DNA of 64,000 bases from Rheinheimera soli (GTDB taxonomy: Bacteria; Pseudomonadota; Gammaproteobacteria; Enterobacterales; Alteromonadaceae), in NCBI RefSeq assembly GCF_021290985.1, contig NZ_JAJOYU010000011.1, positions 62,001 through 126,000 on the forward strand, written 5' to 3'. The notes under the pieces were generated by a model, which searched no databases, was not told where the DNA came from, and saw only the letters and a program-made list of their open reading frames with translations. This document shows, piece by piece, positions 46,331 to 57,155 of this stretch (within the stretch, counting starts at the first letter, position 1; every line of letters starts with the position of its first letter). The position numbers and the translations under genes were made by a program.

Positions 46331-46426
46331 TTGAAGATAATTGAAAAAAAGTTGTTATTTAACGACTTGAAAATAATATAATAATCCATATATAGAGAAA
46401 CATAATTAGAAATAAGGAAAGCGAAA

Positions 46427-46684
46427 ATGGCAAAGGGCCAATCGTTACAAGACCCGTTTTTAAATACTTTAAGACGCGAGCGTATCCCAGTCTCTATTTA
46501 TCTGGTGAACGGTATTAAATTGCAGGGACAAATCGAGTCTTTTGATCAATTTGTGATCCTTCTGAAAAACACAGTCAGTCAAATGGTGTATAAACATGCC
46601 ATTTCTACTGTAGTCCCAGCTCGTGCTGTCAATACTATGGCTAGCCATGGTACTGGTACAGGCGAAATGGACGAGATGGAATAA
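46427..46684 (+). CDS. hfq: RNA chaperone Hfq
   Basis: Hexameric Sm-like chaperone for small RNAs. The 85-residue protein has Sm1 ([30 protein letters not shown]) and Sm2 ([10 protein letters not shown]), with a short acidic tail. AAGGAAAG precedes the ATG. It is followed after 16 bases by hflX. Confidence 0.99.
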   Translation: MAKGQSLQDPFLNTLRRERIPVSIYLVNGIKLQGQIESFDQFVILLKNTVSQMVYKHAISTVVPARAVNTMASHGTGTGEMDEME

Positions 46685-46700
46685 TCGGGAATTCTTAAGC

Positions 46701-47987
46701 TTGTTTGACAGCGAAATTGTGGCCGAGCAAGCAATCCTTGTGCATATCTATCTTTCACAAGACAGTGCCAGTGAAGATTTGCAGGAACTGGAGATGCTTG
46801 TGTCGTCGGCTGGAGTTGAATCACGTGCTGTGATGACTGCCAACCGTAGTACGATCGATGCTAAGTTTTTTCTTGGCAGTGGCAAAGCGGCAGAACTAGC
46901 GCAAGCTGTCGCTGAGCTACAAGTTGATCTGATTATTTTTAATCACTCTTTAACCCCGGCTCAAACCCGTAACCTGGAACTGCTTTGTCAGTGCCGGGTT
47001 ATTGATCGTACCACTCTGATCCTGGATATTTTCGCCCAGCGTGCCCGCAGCTACGAAGGTAAATTGCAGGTCGAACTGGCACAGCTGAAGCATTTGTCGT
47101 CACGTTTAGTGCGTGGCTGGGACAACGCTGAGCGGCAAAAAGGCGGCATTGGTATGAGAGGTCCGGGTGAAACCCGTCTCGAAACCGACAGGCGTTTACT
47201 GCGGGATAAAATCACGGCTTTGTTAGTGAAGCTGGATAAAGTCAGTAAGCAGCGTGAGCAAGGCCGTAAAGCCAGACAACGTGCTGAAATTCCTGTGGTG
47301 TCCTTAGTGGGTTATACCAACGCCGGTAAATCTACCTTATTTAATCGCCTGACCAGTGCGGATGTGTATGCAGCCGATCAGCTGTTTGCAACCTTAGACC
47401 CAACACTGAGGCAAGTGAAACTGCCTGAGTTTGGTTCTATTATCTTTGCTGATACCGTTGGTTTTATCCGGCATTTGCCTCATGACTTAGTCGCAGCTTT
47501 TAAATCTACTTTGCAGGAAAGCCGTGATGCGGACTTGCAACTGCATGTGATTGATGTGGCCGATCAGCGTATGGCGGACAATATCAAGCAAGTGCAACTG
47601 GTGTTGCATGAAATTGACGCTGATCAAGTGCCGCAGTTACTGGTGTTTAATAAAATTGACCAGACTGAGCAGCAGGCCCGTATAGAATACAATGAGCAGG
47701 CTGAACCTATTGCTGTGTATATTTCAGCGAAGCAAGGTGTGGGTATCGAATTACTGTTGCAAGTGATCCGCGAACGTCTGGCGGATGACTATATGCAACT
47801 GGAATTAAAATTGCCTGCTGATGCAGCCGTGTGGCGGGCACGTTTACATGAATTATCAGCGGTTCAGACCGAATCTTTTAGCGATCTGGGTGAAACGCAA
47901 GTGAGAATAGCCTTATCAAAAGCAGAGTGGGCGCGGTTACTGAAACAAAGTGACGGACTGTTACAAAACTATATAGTCAGTCTTTAG
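46701..47987 (+). CDS. hflX: Ribosome-rescue GTPase HflX
   Basis: GTPase that splits stalled or heat-damaged ribosomes. The start is assigned to TTG at 46701 (then FDSEIVAEQAILVHIY), which aligns with the usual N-terminus and gives 428 residues; in-frame ATGs lie inside hfq (46623) or about 30 codons too late. Motifs: GKAAELA, DRTTLILDIFAQRA, GGIGMRGPGETRLE, P-loop GYTNAGKST, DTVGFIRHLP and NKID. Confidence 0.96.
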   Translation: MFDSEIVAEQAILVHIYLSQDSASEDLQELEMLVSSAGVESRAVMTANRSTIDAKFFLGSGKAAELAQAVAELQVDLIIFNHSLTPAQTRNLELLCQCRVIDRTTLILDIFAQRARSYEGKLQVELAQLKHLSSRLVRGWDNAERQKGGIGMRGPGETRLETDRRLLRDKITALLVKLDKVSKQREQGRKARQRAEIPVVSLVGYTNAGKSTLFNRLTSADVYAADQLFATLDPTLRQVKLPEFGSIIFADTVGFIRHLPHDLVAAFKSTLQESRDADLQLHVIDVADQRMADNIKQVQLVLHEIDADQVPQLLVFNKIDQTEQQARIEYNEQAEPIAVYISAKQGVGIELLLQVIRERLADDYMQLELKLPADAAVWRARLHELSAVQTESFSDLGETQVRIALSKAEWARLLKQSDGLLQNYIVSL

Positions 47988-48058
47988 TTTTTTATCGTCA
48001 GCACAGAGCTTTTTTTGATACATTAGTTTCAATATCACAATTAGAGATGGAGTGAAGC

Positions 48059-49222
48059 ATGGCTTGGAACGAGCCGGGCAATAACGGCAAAGATAATGAC
48101 CCTTGGAAACAAGGTGGTCGTGATCAGGGCCCGCCCGATTTAGATGAAGTCTTCCGCAACTTAAGCAAAAAGTTCGGTGGTATCTTTGGTGGCAATAAAA
48201 ACACTGGCAACAACAGCAGTAATAACAGTGGTGGTTCTGCCGCTCTGATACTGATACTTGTGGTTGCATTACTGGTTTGGGCTTTCAGTGGCTTCTATAC
48301 CATTAAAGAATCAGAACGGGGTTTGATCTTACGTTTTGGTCAGTATCACTCTGAAGTGATGCCTGGTATTCACTGGAAACCAACGTTTATCGATACAGTG
48401 ACGCCAGTTGATATCACCAGCGTTCGTTCATTACGTACTGATGGTTTTATGCTGACTCAGGATCAAAACCTGGTTCGTGTTACCTTTGAAATTCAGTACC
48501 GTGTGTTTGACGCCCGTGCTTATAAGTTTTCTGTGGTTGATGCCGACAGCAGCTTACGTGAAGCGACAGACGCAGCCTTACGTTATGTCGTAGGTCACTC
48601 AGTCATGGATGACGTACTGACCAAAGGTCGTGAAGTGATCCGTCAAAACACCAGAACCGAGCTTGAGCAGATTATTTCCCTGTACACTATGGGCCTGCAA
48701 CTGGTCGATGTGAACTTCCGTGACGCCCGTCCGCCAGAAGAAGTGAAAGCAGCTTTTGATGATGCGATTTCAGCGCAGGAAGATGAACAACGTTATATCC
48801 GTGAAGCCGAAGCCTATGCCCGTGAAATTGAACCGCGTGCCCGTGGCCAGGTCAACCGGATGATGCAGGAAGCTGAAGCTTATAAACAACAAACCTTGTT
48901 AAAAGCTCAGGGTGAAGTGGCTCGTTTTGAGAAACTGCTGCCTGAATATCTGGCTGCACCACAAGTGACCCGTGACCGTATGTACTTAGAGACTATGGAA
49001 CAGGTGTATGGCAATAGCTCCAAGGTACTGGTTGATGTGAAAAATGGTAATAACATTATGTATTTACCTTTGGACAAAATGATCAACAACAGCGGCGATA
49101 CCAAAGCCCCTGCGGTGAATCCATTAGCGCCAAGCAGCAGAACCAATGATAACGACAGCAGAACTCCGGATCTGCGTCCTGAAGCAAGCCGTGTTGACAG
49201 CACCAGAACTGGCAGAGGTTAA
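48059..49222 (+). CDS. hflK: HflK, modulator of FtsH protease
   Basis: SPFH/prohibitin-family membrane protein that with HflC cages FtsH. The 387 residues contain a Gly/Asn-rich cytoplasmic N-terminus (1-58), one membrane segment (ALILILVVALLVWAFSGFY), and the SPFH domain with ESERGLILRFG and AFDDAISAQEDEQRYIREAEAYA. The tail is Asn/Pro/Arg-rich. The ATG follows GGAG. It abuts hflC. Confidence 0.97.
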   Translation: MAWNEPGNNGKDNDPWKQGGRDQGPPDLDEVFRNLSKKFGGIFGGNKNTGNNSSNNSGGSAALILILVVALLVWAFSGFYTIKESERGLILRFGQYHSEVMPGIHWKPTFIDTVTPVDITSVRSLRTDGFMLTQDQNLVRVTFEIQYRVFDARAYKFSVVDADSSLREATDAALRYVVGHSVMDDVLTKGREVIRQNTRTELEQIISLYTMGLQLVDVNFRDARPPEEVKAAFDDAISAQEDEQRYIREAEAYAREIEPRARGQVNRMMQEAEAYKQQTLLKAQGEVARFEKLLPEYLAAPQVTRDRMYLETMEQVYGNSSKVLVDVKNGNNIMYLPLDKMINNSGDTKAPAVNPLAPSSRTNDNDSRTPDLRPEASRVDSTRTGRG

Positions 49223-49225
49223 GTG

Positions 49226-50110
49226 ATGAAAAATTTAGTATTAGCCTTAATCGCTATCCTGGGTATTGGAGTGGTGTCTTCAGTCTTTGTTATCCCTGAA
49301 GGCGAACGCGGTATAGTCATTCGTTTTGGTAAAATCCAGCGTGATGACGCCGAACTGGTGCGCGTATTTGAGCCTGGTCTGCATTTTAAAGTGCCGCTGA
49401 TTGAAAACGTTCGTAAACTTGACGCCCGTATCCAGACATTGGCCGATCCGTCGTCTGACCGTTTTGTCACAGCTGAGAAAAAAGACTTATTGGTCGACAG
49501 CTATGTAAAATGGCGTATTGCCGACTTTGGTAAGTATTTCTTATCCACAGGCGGTAATTTATCTCAGGCTGAAGTGCTGTTAAAGCAGTACATCAACAAC
49601 GGTTTACGTACTGAGTTTGGTAGCCGTACCATTCAGGAAATTGTGTCAGGCGAGCGTACTCAACTGATGCAACGTGCGATGGAACAGGCCGGCGCTGCTG
49701 CAAAAGAATTAGGTATTGATATCCTTGACGTTCGTGTGAAGAAAATCAATTTACCTGACGAAATCAGTAACTCCATTTTCCAACGTATGCGTGCTGAGCG
49801 TACTGCAGTGGCAAAAGAACACCGCAGCCGTGGTATGGAACAGTCTGAAATTATCAAAGCTGACGTAGATGCCCGCGTAACTATTATGGTGGCCGACGCT
49901 GAGCGTAACTCTCGTACTGTGCGTGGTGAAGGTGATGCTTCTGCTGCAAAAGTTTATGCAGATGTGTACAGCAAAAACAGCGAGTTCTACAGTTTCGTTC
50001 GTAGTTTAGAAGCCTATAAAAACAGCTTCCAGAACAAAAACGACGTGATGGTGATCCAGCCAGACAACGACTTCTTCAAATATATGAAGTCAGACAAAGT
50101 GCAAAACTAA
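49226..50110 (+). CDS. hflC: HflC, modulator of FtsH protease
   Basis: Partner of HflK. From the ATG at 49226 (a GTG one codon earlier is possible) it has 294 residues, an N-terminal membrane anchor (LVLALIAILGIGVVSSVFVI), the SPFH core (EGERGIVIRFGK) and a helical tail with INLPDEISNSIFQRMRAER. It is followed by a strong terminator, so the tsaE-hflC transcript probably ends here. Confidence 0.97.
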   Translation: MKNLVLALIAILGIGVVSSVFVIPEGERGIVIRFGKIQRDDAELVRVFEPGLHFKVPLIENVRKLDARIQTLADPSSDRFVTAEKKDLLVDSYVKWRIADFGKYFLSTGGNLSQAEVLLKQYINNGLRTEFGSRTIQEIVSGERTQLMQRAMEQAGAAAKELGIDILDVRVKKINLPDEISNSIFQRMRAERTAVAKEHRSRGMEQSEIIKADVDARVTIMVADAERNSRTVRGEGDASAAKVYADVYSKNSEFYSFVRSLEAYKNSFQNKNDVMVIQPDNDFFKYMKSDKVQN

Positions 50111-50139
50111 GCTGACAACAGCTGGTTTTCACTAAATAG

Positions 50140-50161
50140 AAAAGGCCCTGCGGGGCCTTTT
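50140..50161 (+). terminator. Intrinsic terminator of hflC
   Basis: AAAAGGCCC, loop tgcg, GGGCCTTTT. Confidence 0.85.
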
Positions 50162-50214
50162 CTATTTAAACTACTTTCGGTTACTCTGCCTGTGTCTTTC
50201 GTAAGGATTTTGAT

Positions 50215-51378
50215 ATGTATCAGCAGTTTTATCAGCACTTCTTAAAAGCCAACCCGGGTAAACAACATTTTGCCTGTCACTCCCATCATTATTGGCCTGA
50301 CGTGACCCGTGACGCTACCTTGGCGTACTGGGATGACACCGCTTGCTTAGTGGATGATAAATGGGATTTGGTGTTTGGTGAAAAAGTGCCAGCGGTACAA
50401 CAACATATAGCCCGAATTTTAAAGCTGCCAGAGCCTGAGCAAATTGTGTTTGCGCCTAATACCCATGAATTTGTTATGCGTTTATTAAGCTGCTTTGACT
50501 GGTCCAAACCTTTGACAGTGGTCACCACGGACAGCGAGTTCCATAGCTTTCATCGTCAGATCAACCGCCTCTCTGAGTTAACCACAGTCAATGTGATTCG
50601 AGTGCCGACTGAACCTTTTGCCAGCTTTTCAGAGCGATTAGCGGCCGCAGTTGTAGCTCAGCCTGTTGATCTGGTGTTCTTCAGTCAGGTGTTTTTTAAC
50701 TCTGGTGTTGGTATTAAAGACTTAACTGCATTGGTACAGGCGCTGGATAAAATCACAGACGCTATGATAGTGGTCGATGGTTATCATGGTTTTATGGCGG
50801 TGCCGACTGATTTATCTGCTATAGCAGAGCGCGTTTTTTATCTGGCTGGTAGTTATAAATATGCACAGGGGGGTGAAGGTTGCTGTTTTATGGCTGTGCC
50901 AAAAAGCAGTGAACACAGACCCATCTACACAGGCTGGTTTGCTGAATTTGGTGAACTGGCAAAGGCCAAACAAGGCCAGGTGCAATACGCCAACAACGGC
51001 TATCGGTTTGCCGGAGCTACTATGGATTGTTCGGCCTTGTACCGTGTGCTGGCGGTATTTGACTTGTATCAGCAGCAAGGCCTTAGCGTAGAAAAAGTGC
51101 AAGCCTATATCCAAAACCTGCAACAGGCTTTTCTTCGCTTACTGGATGAAATACAGCATCCACTGTTAAATCGTCAGCATTTACTGGATAAACAAGATCA
51201 GCAACAAGGTCAGTTTTTAACTTTTCGTTTTGCCGCTGGCGACGTTGCCCGTATTGCTGCTGCATTAAAGCAGCAGGGCATCATGACGGATTATAGGGGT
51301 GACAGACTGCGTTTTGGATTTGCTTTGTATCACAATGCAGCAGATTACAATTTGTCTTGTTTAAAGGATATTGGCTAA
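50215..51378 (+). CDS. PLP-dependent class V aminotransferase-fold enzyme, kynureninase-like
   Basis: A 387-residue cytoplasmic enzyme of fold-type I. The PLP lysine is in LAGSYKYAQGGEG; the cofactor Asp is in MIVVDGYHGF and NTHEFVMRLLS lies near the phosphate site. The HSHHYWPDVTRDATLAYWDD opening and YTGWFAEFGEL resemble kynureninase, but the family is broad and the substrate cannot be read from sequence. It stands between hflC and yjeT, where E. coli has no gene, with its stop directly at the yjeT ATG. Confidence 0.8.
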   Translation: MYQQFYQHFLKANPGKQHFACHSHHYWPDVTRDATLAYWDDTACLVDDKWDLVFGEKVPAVQQHIARILKLPEPEQIVFAPNTHEFVMRLLSCFDWSKPLTVVTTDSEFHSFHRQINRLSELTTVNVIRVPTEPFASFSERLAAAVVAQPVDLVFFSQVFFNSGVGIKDLTALVQALDKITDAMIVVDGYHGFMAVPTDLSAIAERVFYLAGSYKYAQGGEGCCFMAVPKSSEHRPIYTGWFAEFGELAKAKQGQVQYANNGYRFAGATMDCSALYRVLAVFDLYQQQGLSVEKVQAYIQNLQQAFLRLLDEIQHPLLNRQHLLDKQDQQQGQFLTFRFAAGDVARIAAALKQQGIMTDYRGDRLRFGFALYHNAADYNLSCLKDIG

Positions 51379-51567
51379 ATGGCTGACTATTGGTGGGCCG
51401 CTCTAGGGCTGGTTCTGATCATTGAAGGTTTGGGCCCTATGTTTTTTCCGAACAGATGGCGTTCATACCTACGAAAAATTGCAGATCAACCTACAATACA
51501 GATGCAACAGCTGGGCGGGTTTTTGGTGATTGCCGGAGTTTTACTGCTGATTTTCTTTGCGCCATAA
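51379..51567 (+). CDS. yjeT: DUF2065 membrane protein YjeT
   Basis: A 62-residue protein with two membrane helices (WWAALGLVLIIEGLGPMFF and GGFLVIAGVLLLIFF) around the conserved PNRWRSYL loop. The function is unknown. It directly follows the aminotransferase stop (TAAATG) and precedes purA, its usual neighbour. Confidence 0.9.
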   Translation: MADYWWAALGLVLIIEGLGPMFFPNRWRSYLRKIADQPTIQMQQLGGFLVIAGVLLLIFFAP

Positions 51568-51638
51568 GCATTTTTTGCCCCTTTAGTTGTTGAAAAAGAA
51601 CCAGAAAGAAAATATCTGGTTTTTTTTTCTCAATCGCG

Positions 51639-52999
<1,361 letters not shown>

Positions 53000-53014
53000 T
53001 CCACGGTAAATAGA

Positions 53015-53041
53015 AAAAACGCTGCCATGTGCAGCGTTTTT
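53015..53041 (+). terminator. Intrinsic terminator of purA
   Basis: AAAAACGCTGC, loop catgt, GCAGCGTTTTT. Confidence 0.92.
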
Positions 53042-53179
53042 GCTTTTAGAGCAGGCTATTTTGCTCTGCGAACTAAACAGGATATGCTGGTGTCAGAACA
53101 CTGTCTTTTGCGATGGCCTGATTTTTGTATGTTTTTTATCTAAGTGTATAAATATCAGTGGCTATGGCCCGGGGTAACT

Positions 53180-53797
53180 ATGAAGTTTTGTTGTTTAGTC
53201 TTAAGTTCAGTTCTTGCGCTGCTTAGCTTGCCTGCCAAAACACAGGAAGTAACAGTAGTACAGCTTTATACTCAGGATGAACTGCTGGATTTAATTAAAC
53301 AAAATGTGCATTTACAGCGGGTGCAAAAAGATGACTGCCAGCTGGTGAATGATATTCAGGCCAGAGCAGATGTGATGAAAGTGCCAGCCTACCAATTTTT
53401 ATATGGTGATATGCTGGCCTTTGGCGTTTGTGTGAAAAAAGACGTTGAACGCGGCTGGGATTTAATGCAACAGGCTGCATCTCAGGGTTTACCTGAAGCA
53501 CTGGAGCAAGTTGGGCGCTATTATCATATTGGCCGTTTTGTTCAGCAGGATAACAGCAAAGCTGTGTTATATCTGCGTGAAGCAGCAGGTTTGGGCAACT
53601 TAAAAGCGCAAATGCGTTTTGCCCAAATGCTGATTAAAGGCGATGCCAGTCCTTTAGATATGGAAGATTGTTACCGTTGGCTGCATCACACCGTGATCGC
53701 CGACACCAAAACGCACCAAGAGGTGCAACAGCTGTTAGCTCAGCTGGCGAATAAAATGCCGGGTGCTGCGCTAACGAGGGCCAAAAGGCCATTGTAG
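53180..53797 (+). CDS. motX: Sodium-type flagellar motor protein MotX
   Basis: Periplasmic T-ring protein needed to anchor the PomAB stator in Na+-driven polar flagella. The ATG at 53180 after GGGGTAAC gives 205 residues with a signal peptide (CCLVLSSVLALLSLPAKT). The mature part has Sel1-like repeats (GDMLAFGVCVKKDVERGWDL, EQVGRYYHIGRFVQ, LREAAGLGNLKAQMRFAQML) and the MotX-typical YTQDELLDLI, DDCQLVNDIQARA and C-terminal RAKR. It lies just upstream of rnr. Confidence 0.9.
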   Translation: MKFCCLVLSSVLALLSLPAKTQEVTVVQLYTQDELLDLIKQNVHLQRVQKDDCQLVNDIQARADVMKVPAYQFLYGDMLAFGVCVKKDVERGWDLMQQAASQGLPEALEQVGRYYHIGRFVQQDNSKAVLYLREAAGLGNLKAQMRFAQMLIKGDASPLDMEDCYRWLHHTVIADTKTHQEVQQLLAQLANKMPGAALTRAKRPL

Positions 53798-53854
53798 TGA
53801 AAAATTCACCTGTGACTGCTACACTGCAGGCTGAATTAGTGAAAAAGAGAAAAC

Positions 53855-56287
53855 ATGACGGTCAAAGATCCGCATCTTGCGCGTGAGCAAGAAAAATATG
53901 AAAACCCCATCCCTAGTCGGGAATTTATCCTCGAACACTTAAAGCAGCGGCAACAACCTGCCTACTTTGAAGAGTTGGCCGCTGAATTAAAGCTGACAGA
54001 CGATGAAGCGATGTTTGCGCTGAAAAAACGTCTGCGCGCCATGGAACGTGACGGCCAGTTGCTGTTTAACAAAAGCAAACGCTATGGTCTGGTCGACGAC
54101 CTGGATTTAGTCAAAGGTACTGTGTTAGGTCACCGCGATGGTTTTGGCTTCTTAAAGCTGGAACAAGGTGGTCCAGACTGGTTTATTCCTAACTTTGAAA
54201 TGAAACGTCTGCTGCATGGCGACGTGGTGCTGGCATCGAAAAGCGATTTTGCCAGCCGCGACAAAGTGGAAGCCCGTATAGTCCGCATTTTAGAAGCCCG
54301 TAATGAACCTATAGTAGGCCGTTACTTTAAAGATTTTGCTTTAGGTGTTGTGGTGCCAGACGATCCACGTCTGAGCCAGGACATTGTGATACCACCAGGT
54401 GAAGAAGGCGCAGCGCGTCATGGTCAGGTGGTGTTGGTTGAAATCAGCCAGCGACCAAGCAAAAGAGTCAACGCTGTAGGGAAAGTGATTGAAGTGCTGG
54501 GCGAACATATGGCGCCTGGTATGGAAATCGAAATCGCTATTCGTAACCATCAAATACCCCACGAGTTTTCCAAAGCTGTTGAACAGCAAGTGGCGGGCTA
54601 TGGTACTGAAGTACCGATGGAAGCTAAGGCTGGCCGTGTTGATTTGACGCAATTGGGTTTAATCACTATAGATGGTGAAGATGCCCGTGACTTCGATGAC
54701 GCTGTGTACTGTGAACGCAAAGCCGATGGCGGCTGGCATTTATGGGTCGCTATAGCGGACGTTAGTGCTTATGTCATGCCAGATACTCCGCTGGATAAAG
54801 AAGCGCTGGAACGTGGTAACTCGGTGTATTTCCCGGACCATGTGGTTCCTATGCTGCCTGAAGTGTTATCCAACGGTTTATGTTCACTGAATCCGCATAC
54901 AGACCGGCTTTGTTTCGTTGCTGAAATGCATATCAGCAAACAAGGCAAACTGGACGGTTATCAGTTTTATGAAGCTGTGATGCATTCCAGTGCACGTCTG
55001 ACCTACAACAAGGTTCACGCTATATTAGAAGGTGATCCGAAGTTACGTCAGCAGTACGAAGCTAACCTAACCAATATCGATAACCTGTTTTCGCTGTATA
55101 AACAAATGGCGAAAGTACGGGCCGAACGGGGTGCTATTGAATTTGAAACGGTAGAAACCCGTTTTATCTTTAACAGCCATCGTAAAATTGAACAGATAGT
55201 GCCAATTCACCGTAACGAAGCACATAAGATCATTGAAGAATGTATGATTTTAGCCAACGTTTCGGCTGCTAAGCTGATTGAAAAACATGAAGCTTTTGCC
55301 TTGTTCCGTGTGCATGAGCGCCCGGACGCGGATCGTTTTGCCAACTTCAGACGTTTCCTTGCTGAATTAGGTATTGAAGCCAATCTGCCGGTGGAACCAA
55401 CACCTTTGGATCTGATGCTGACCTTGCAAAAACTGCAGGACAGACCGGATAAAGAGCTGATTGAAACCACTATGCTGCGCTCAATGAAGCAGGCTGTGTA
55501 TCAGGGCGATAACTTAGGCCACTTTGGTCTGGCGTTAGAAGCTTATGCACACTTTACCTCGCCTATTCGTCGTTATCCGGATCTGGTATTGCACCGTGCT
55601 ATTAAAGCCATTTTGCAAACACAGGGTCAGAAAGTGACTGGGCCTAAAGGCTACACTGAAAAACAAATTCATCCTTTGGGTGAACAATGTTCGATGACAG
55701 AACGCCGTGCTGACGATGCAACCCGTGAAGTAGCCGATTGGCTGAAATGTGAGTATATGCAGGATCACATTGGTGACAGCTTCAAAGGTGTGGTCTCTAC
55801 CGTCACTAACTTTGGTTTGTTTGTCCGTATCAGCGACTTGTATATCGAAGGTTTAGTGCATGTCACTTCGCTCCAGAACGACTATTACCACTTTGATACT
55901 GAGCGTCAGGTGCTGAAAGGCGAGCATAGCAATGTGCAATACCGTATGGGTGACCTGATTGAAGTCAAAGTGTTGGCGGTGAACCTGGAAGCGCGCAAAA
56001 TTGATTTAGGCATAGTGGGCATGGAAAAACGCACTACCTCGAATCGCAAAGTCAGCGCCAGTAAAAAGGCGGCCATGACACCTGCGGAAGAAAAAGCCTC
56101 AATGCGCAAAAAAGGCGCCCGTAAAGCCGGTGTAGAGCAAACAGCTCCGGGTAACGCGGATAGAAAGCCCGCAGGTAAAAAGCCTGCAGCGAAAAAGCCA
56201 GCGGGTAGCAAACCAGCAGCAAAAAGTCCGGCAGCGAAAAGCCCAGCAGGTCCACGGCCTGGTAAAGCACCGCGTAAACGTAAGTAG
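53855..56287 (+). CDS. rnr: Ribonuclease R
   Basis: Processive 3'-5' exoribonuclease that degrades structured RNA. The 810-residue protein has an N-terminal winged helix (about 20-85), cold-shock domains, the RNB catalytic block [12 protein letters not shown], an S1 domain (about 640-725, [20 protein letters not shown]) and a Lys/Ala/Pro tail of about 80 residues with repeated KPA/KSPA units. It is followed by rlmB, as in E. coli. Confidence 0.98.
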   Translation: MTVKDPHLAREQEKYENPIPSREFILEHLKQRQQPAYFEELAAELKLTDDEAMFALKKRLRAMERDGQLLFNKSKRYGLVDDLDLVKGTVLGHRDGFGFLKLEQGGPDWFIPNFEMKRLLHGDVVLASKSDFASRDKVEARIVRILEARNEPIVGRYFKDFALGVVVPDDPRLSQDIVIPPGEEGAARHGQVVLVEISQRPSKRVNAVGKVIEVLGEHMAPGMEIEIAIRNHQIPHEFSKAVEQQVAGYGTEVPMEAKAGRVDLTQLGLITIDGEDARDFDDAVYCERKADGGWHLWVAIADVSAYVMPDTPLDKEALERGNSVYFPDHVVPMLPEVLSNGLCSLNPHTDRLCFVAEMHISKQGKLDGYQFYEAVMHSSARLTYNKVHAILEGDPKLRQQYEANLTNIDNLFSLYKQMAKVRAERGAIEFETVETRFIFNSHRKIEQIVPIHRNEAHKIIEECMILANVSAAKLIEKHEAFALFRVHERPDADRFANFRRFLAELGIEANLPVEPTPLDLMLTLQKLQDRPDKELIETTMLRSMKQAVYQGDNLGHFGLALEAYAHFTSPIRRYPDLVLHRAIKAILQTQGQKVTGPKGYTEKQIHPLGEQCSMTERRADDATREVADWLKCEYMQDHIGDSFKGVVSTVTNFGLFVRISDLYIEGLVHVTSLQNDYYHFDTERQVLKGEHSNVQYRMGDLIEVKVLAVNLEARKIDLGIVGMEKRTTSNRKVSASKKAAMTPAEEKASMRKKGARKAGVEQTAPGNADRKPAGKKPAAKKPAGSKPAAKSPAAKSPAGPRPGKAPRKRK

Positions 56288-56335
56288 CAAAAGCAATAGG
56301 CTGGTGTTTTTGCTACACTAGCCGACAGTTAAACC

Positions 56336-56358
56336 AAAGCCCGGTGTTACCGGGCTTT
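56336..56358 (+). terminator. Hairpin between rnr and rlmB
   Basis: AAAGCCCGGT, loop gtt, ACCGGGCTTT, a perfect ten-base stem. The T run is short, so termination may be partial and allow rlmB readthrough. Confidence 0.6.
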
Positions 56359-56379
56359 GCTATTTCAATTGAGGTTGCG

Positions 56380-57114
56380 ATGAGCGCAGATTTTGTATTT
56401 GGTATTCATGCGGTAAGTGCGTTATTTGAACGTGCGCCGGAAGATGTTCTTGAACTTTTTATCTTAAAAGACAAAGACGATCAGCGTTTACAGCCGCTGC
56501 TGAAATTCGCCCGTGATTTTGGCGTGTCAGTGCAATACTGCAACCGCAGAGCTTTGGATGAAAAGGTCAATGGCGCGCAGCATCAGGGCGTGGTGGCAAG
56601 AGCCCGCGCTCAGCAAACCGGCAACGAGCAGGATTTAGCCCGTATTATCGCTGAGCAATCTAGTCCTTTTATTCTGATTTTAGATGGCATTACCGACCCA
56701 CATAACTTAGGTGCTATTTTACGTAGTGCTGATGCGGCTGGAGTACATGCAGTGGTCGCTCCTAAAGACCGTTCAGTCAAAGTAACTCCTGTAGTACGTA
56801 AAGTCGCTTGTGGCGCTGCTGAAGTAGTGCCTTTTATTACGGTGACTAACTTAGCCCGCACTATTCGTGAGTTAAAAGACGCTGGTATTTGGGTGGTAGG
56901 TGCTGCTGGTGAAACCGACACCACTATTTATCAAACCAAGCTAAATGGTCCTCTGGCCATAGCTTTGGGCGCTGAAGGCGATGGTTTACGCCGTCTGACC
57001 CGAGAGCATTGTGATTCGCTGATGAAGATCCCAATGTTTGGTTCTGTATCAAGCTTAAACGTATCGGTCGCGACTGGTATCTGCTTATTTGAAGCCGTGC
57101 GTCAGCGTCAGTAA
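56380..57114 (+). CDS. rlmB: 23S rRNA (guanosine-2251-2'-O)-methyltransferase RlmB
   Basis: SPOUT enzyme forming Gm2251 in the peptidyl-transferase centre. From the ATG at 56380 (after GAGG) it has 244 residues, the normal length; an upstream frame start at 56344 is inside the hairpin. Motifs: [55 protein letters not shown] and [15 protein letters not shown]. Confidence 0.98.
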   Translation: MSADFVFGIHAVSALFERAPEDVLELFILKDKDDQRLQPLLKFARDFGVSVQYCNRRALDEKVNGAQHQGVVARARAQQTGNEQDLARIIAEQSSPFILILDGITDPHNLGAILRSADAAGVHAVVAPKDRSVKVTPVVRKVACGAAEVVPFITVTNLARTIRELKDAGIWVVGAAGETDTTIYQTKLNGPLAIALGAEGDGLRRLTREHCDSLMKIPMFGSVSSLNVSVATGICLFEAVRQRQ

Positions 57115-57122
57115 TCCGGTTA

Positions 57123-57149
57123 TGGGGTCAGCCTTGTGGCCAGACCCCA
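57123..57149. terminator. Weak hairpin between convergent rlmB and fumC
   Basis: TGGGGTC pairs with GACCCCA with a 13-base interior; there is no T run on either side, so the terminator role is uncertain. Confidence 0.4.
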
Positions 57150-57155
57150 AGTATT

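Noticed and set aside
55906-56296. Several minus-strand frames opposite the rnr tail.
   Set aside because: They arise because the repetitive Lys/Ala/Pro codons lack stops on the opposite strand.
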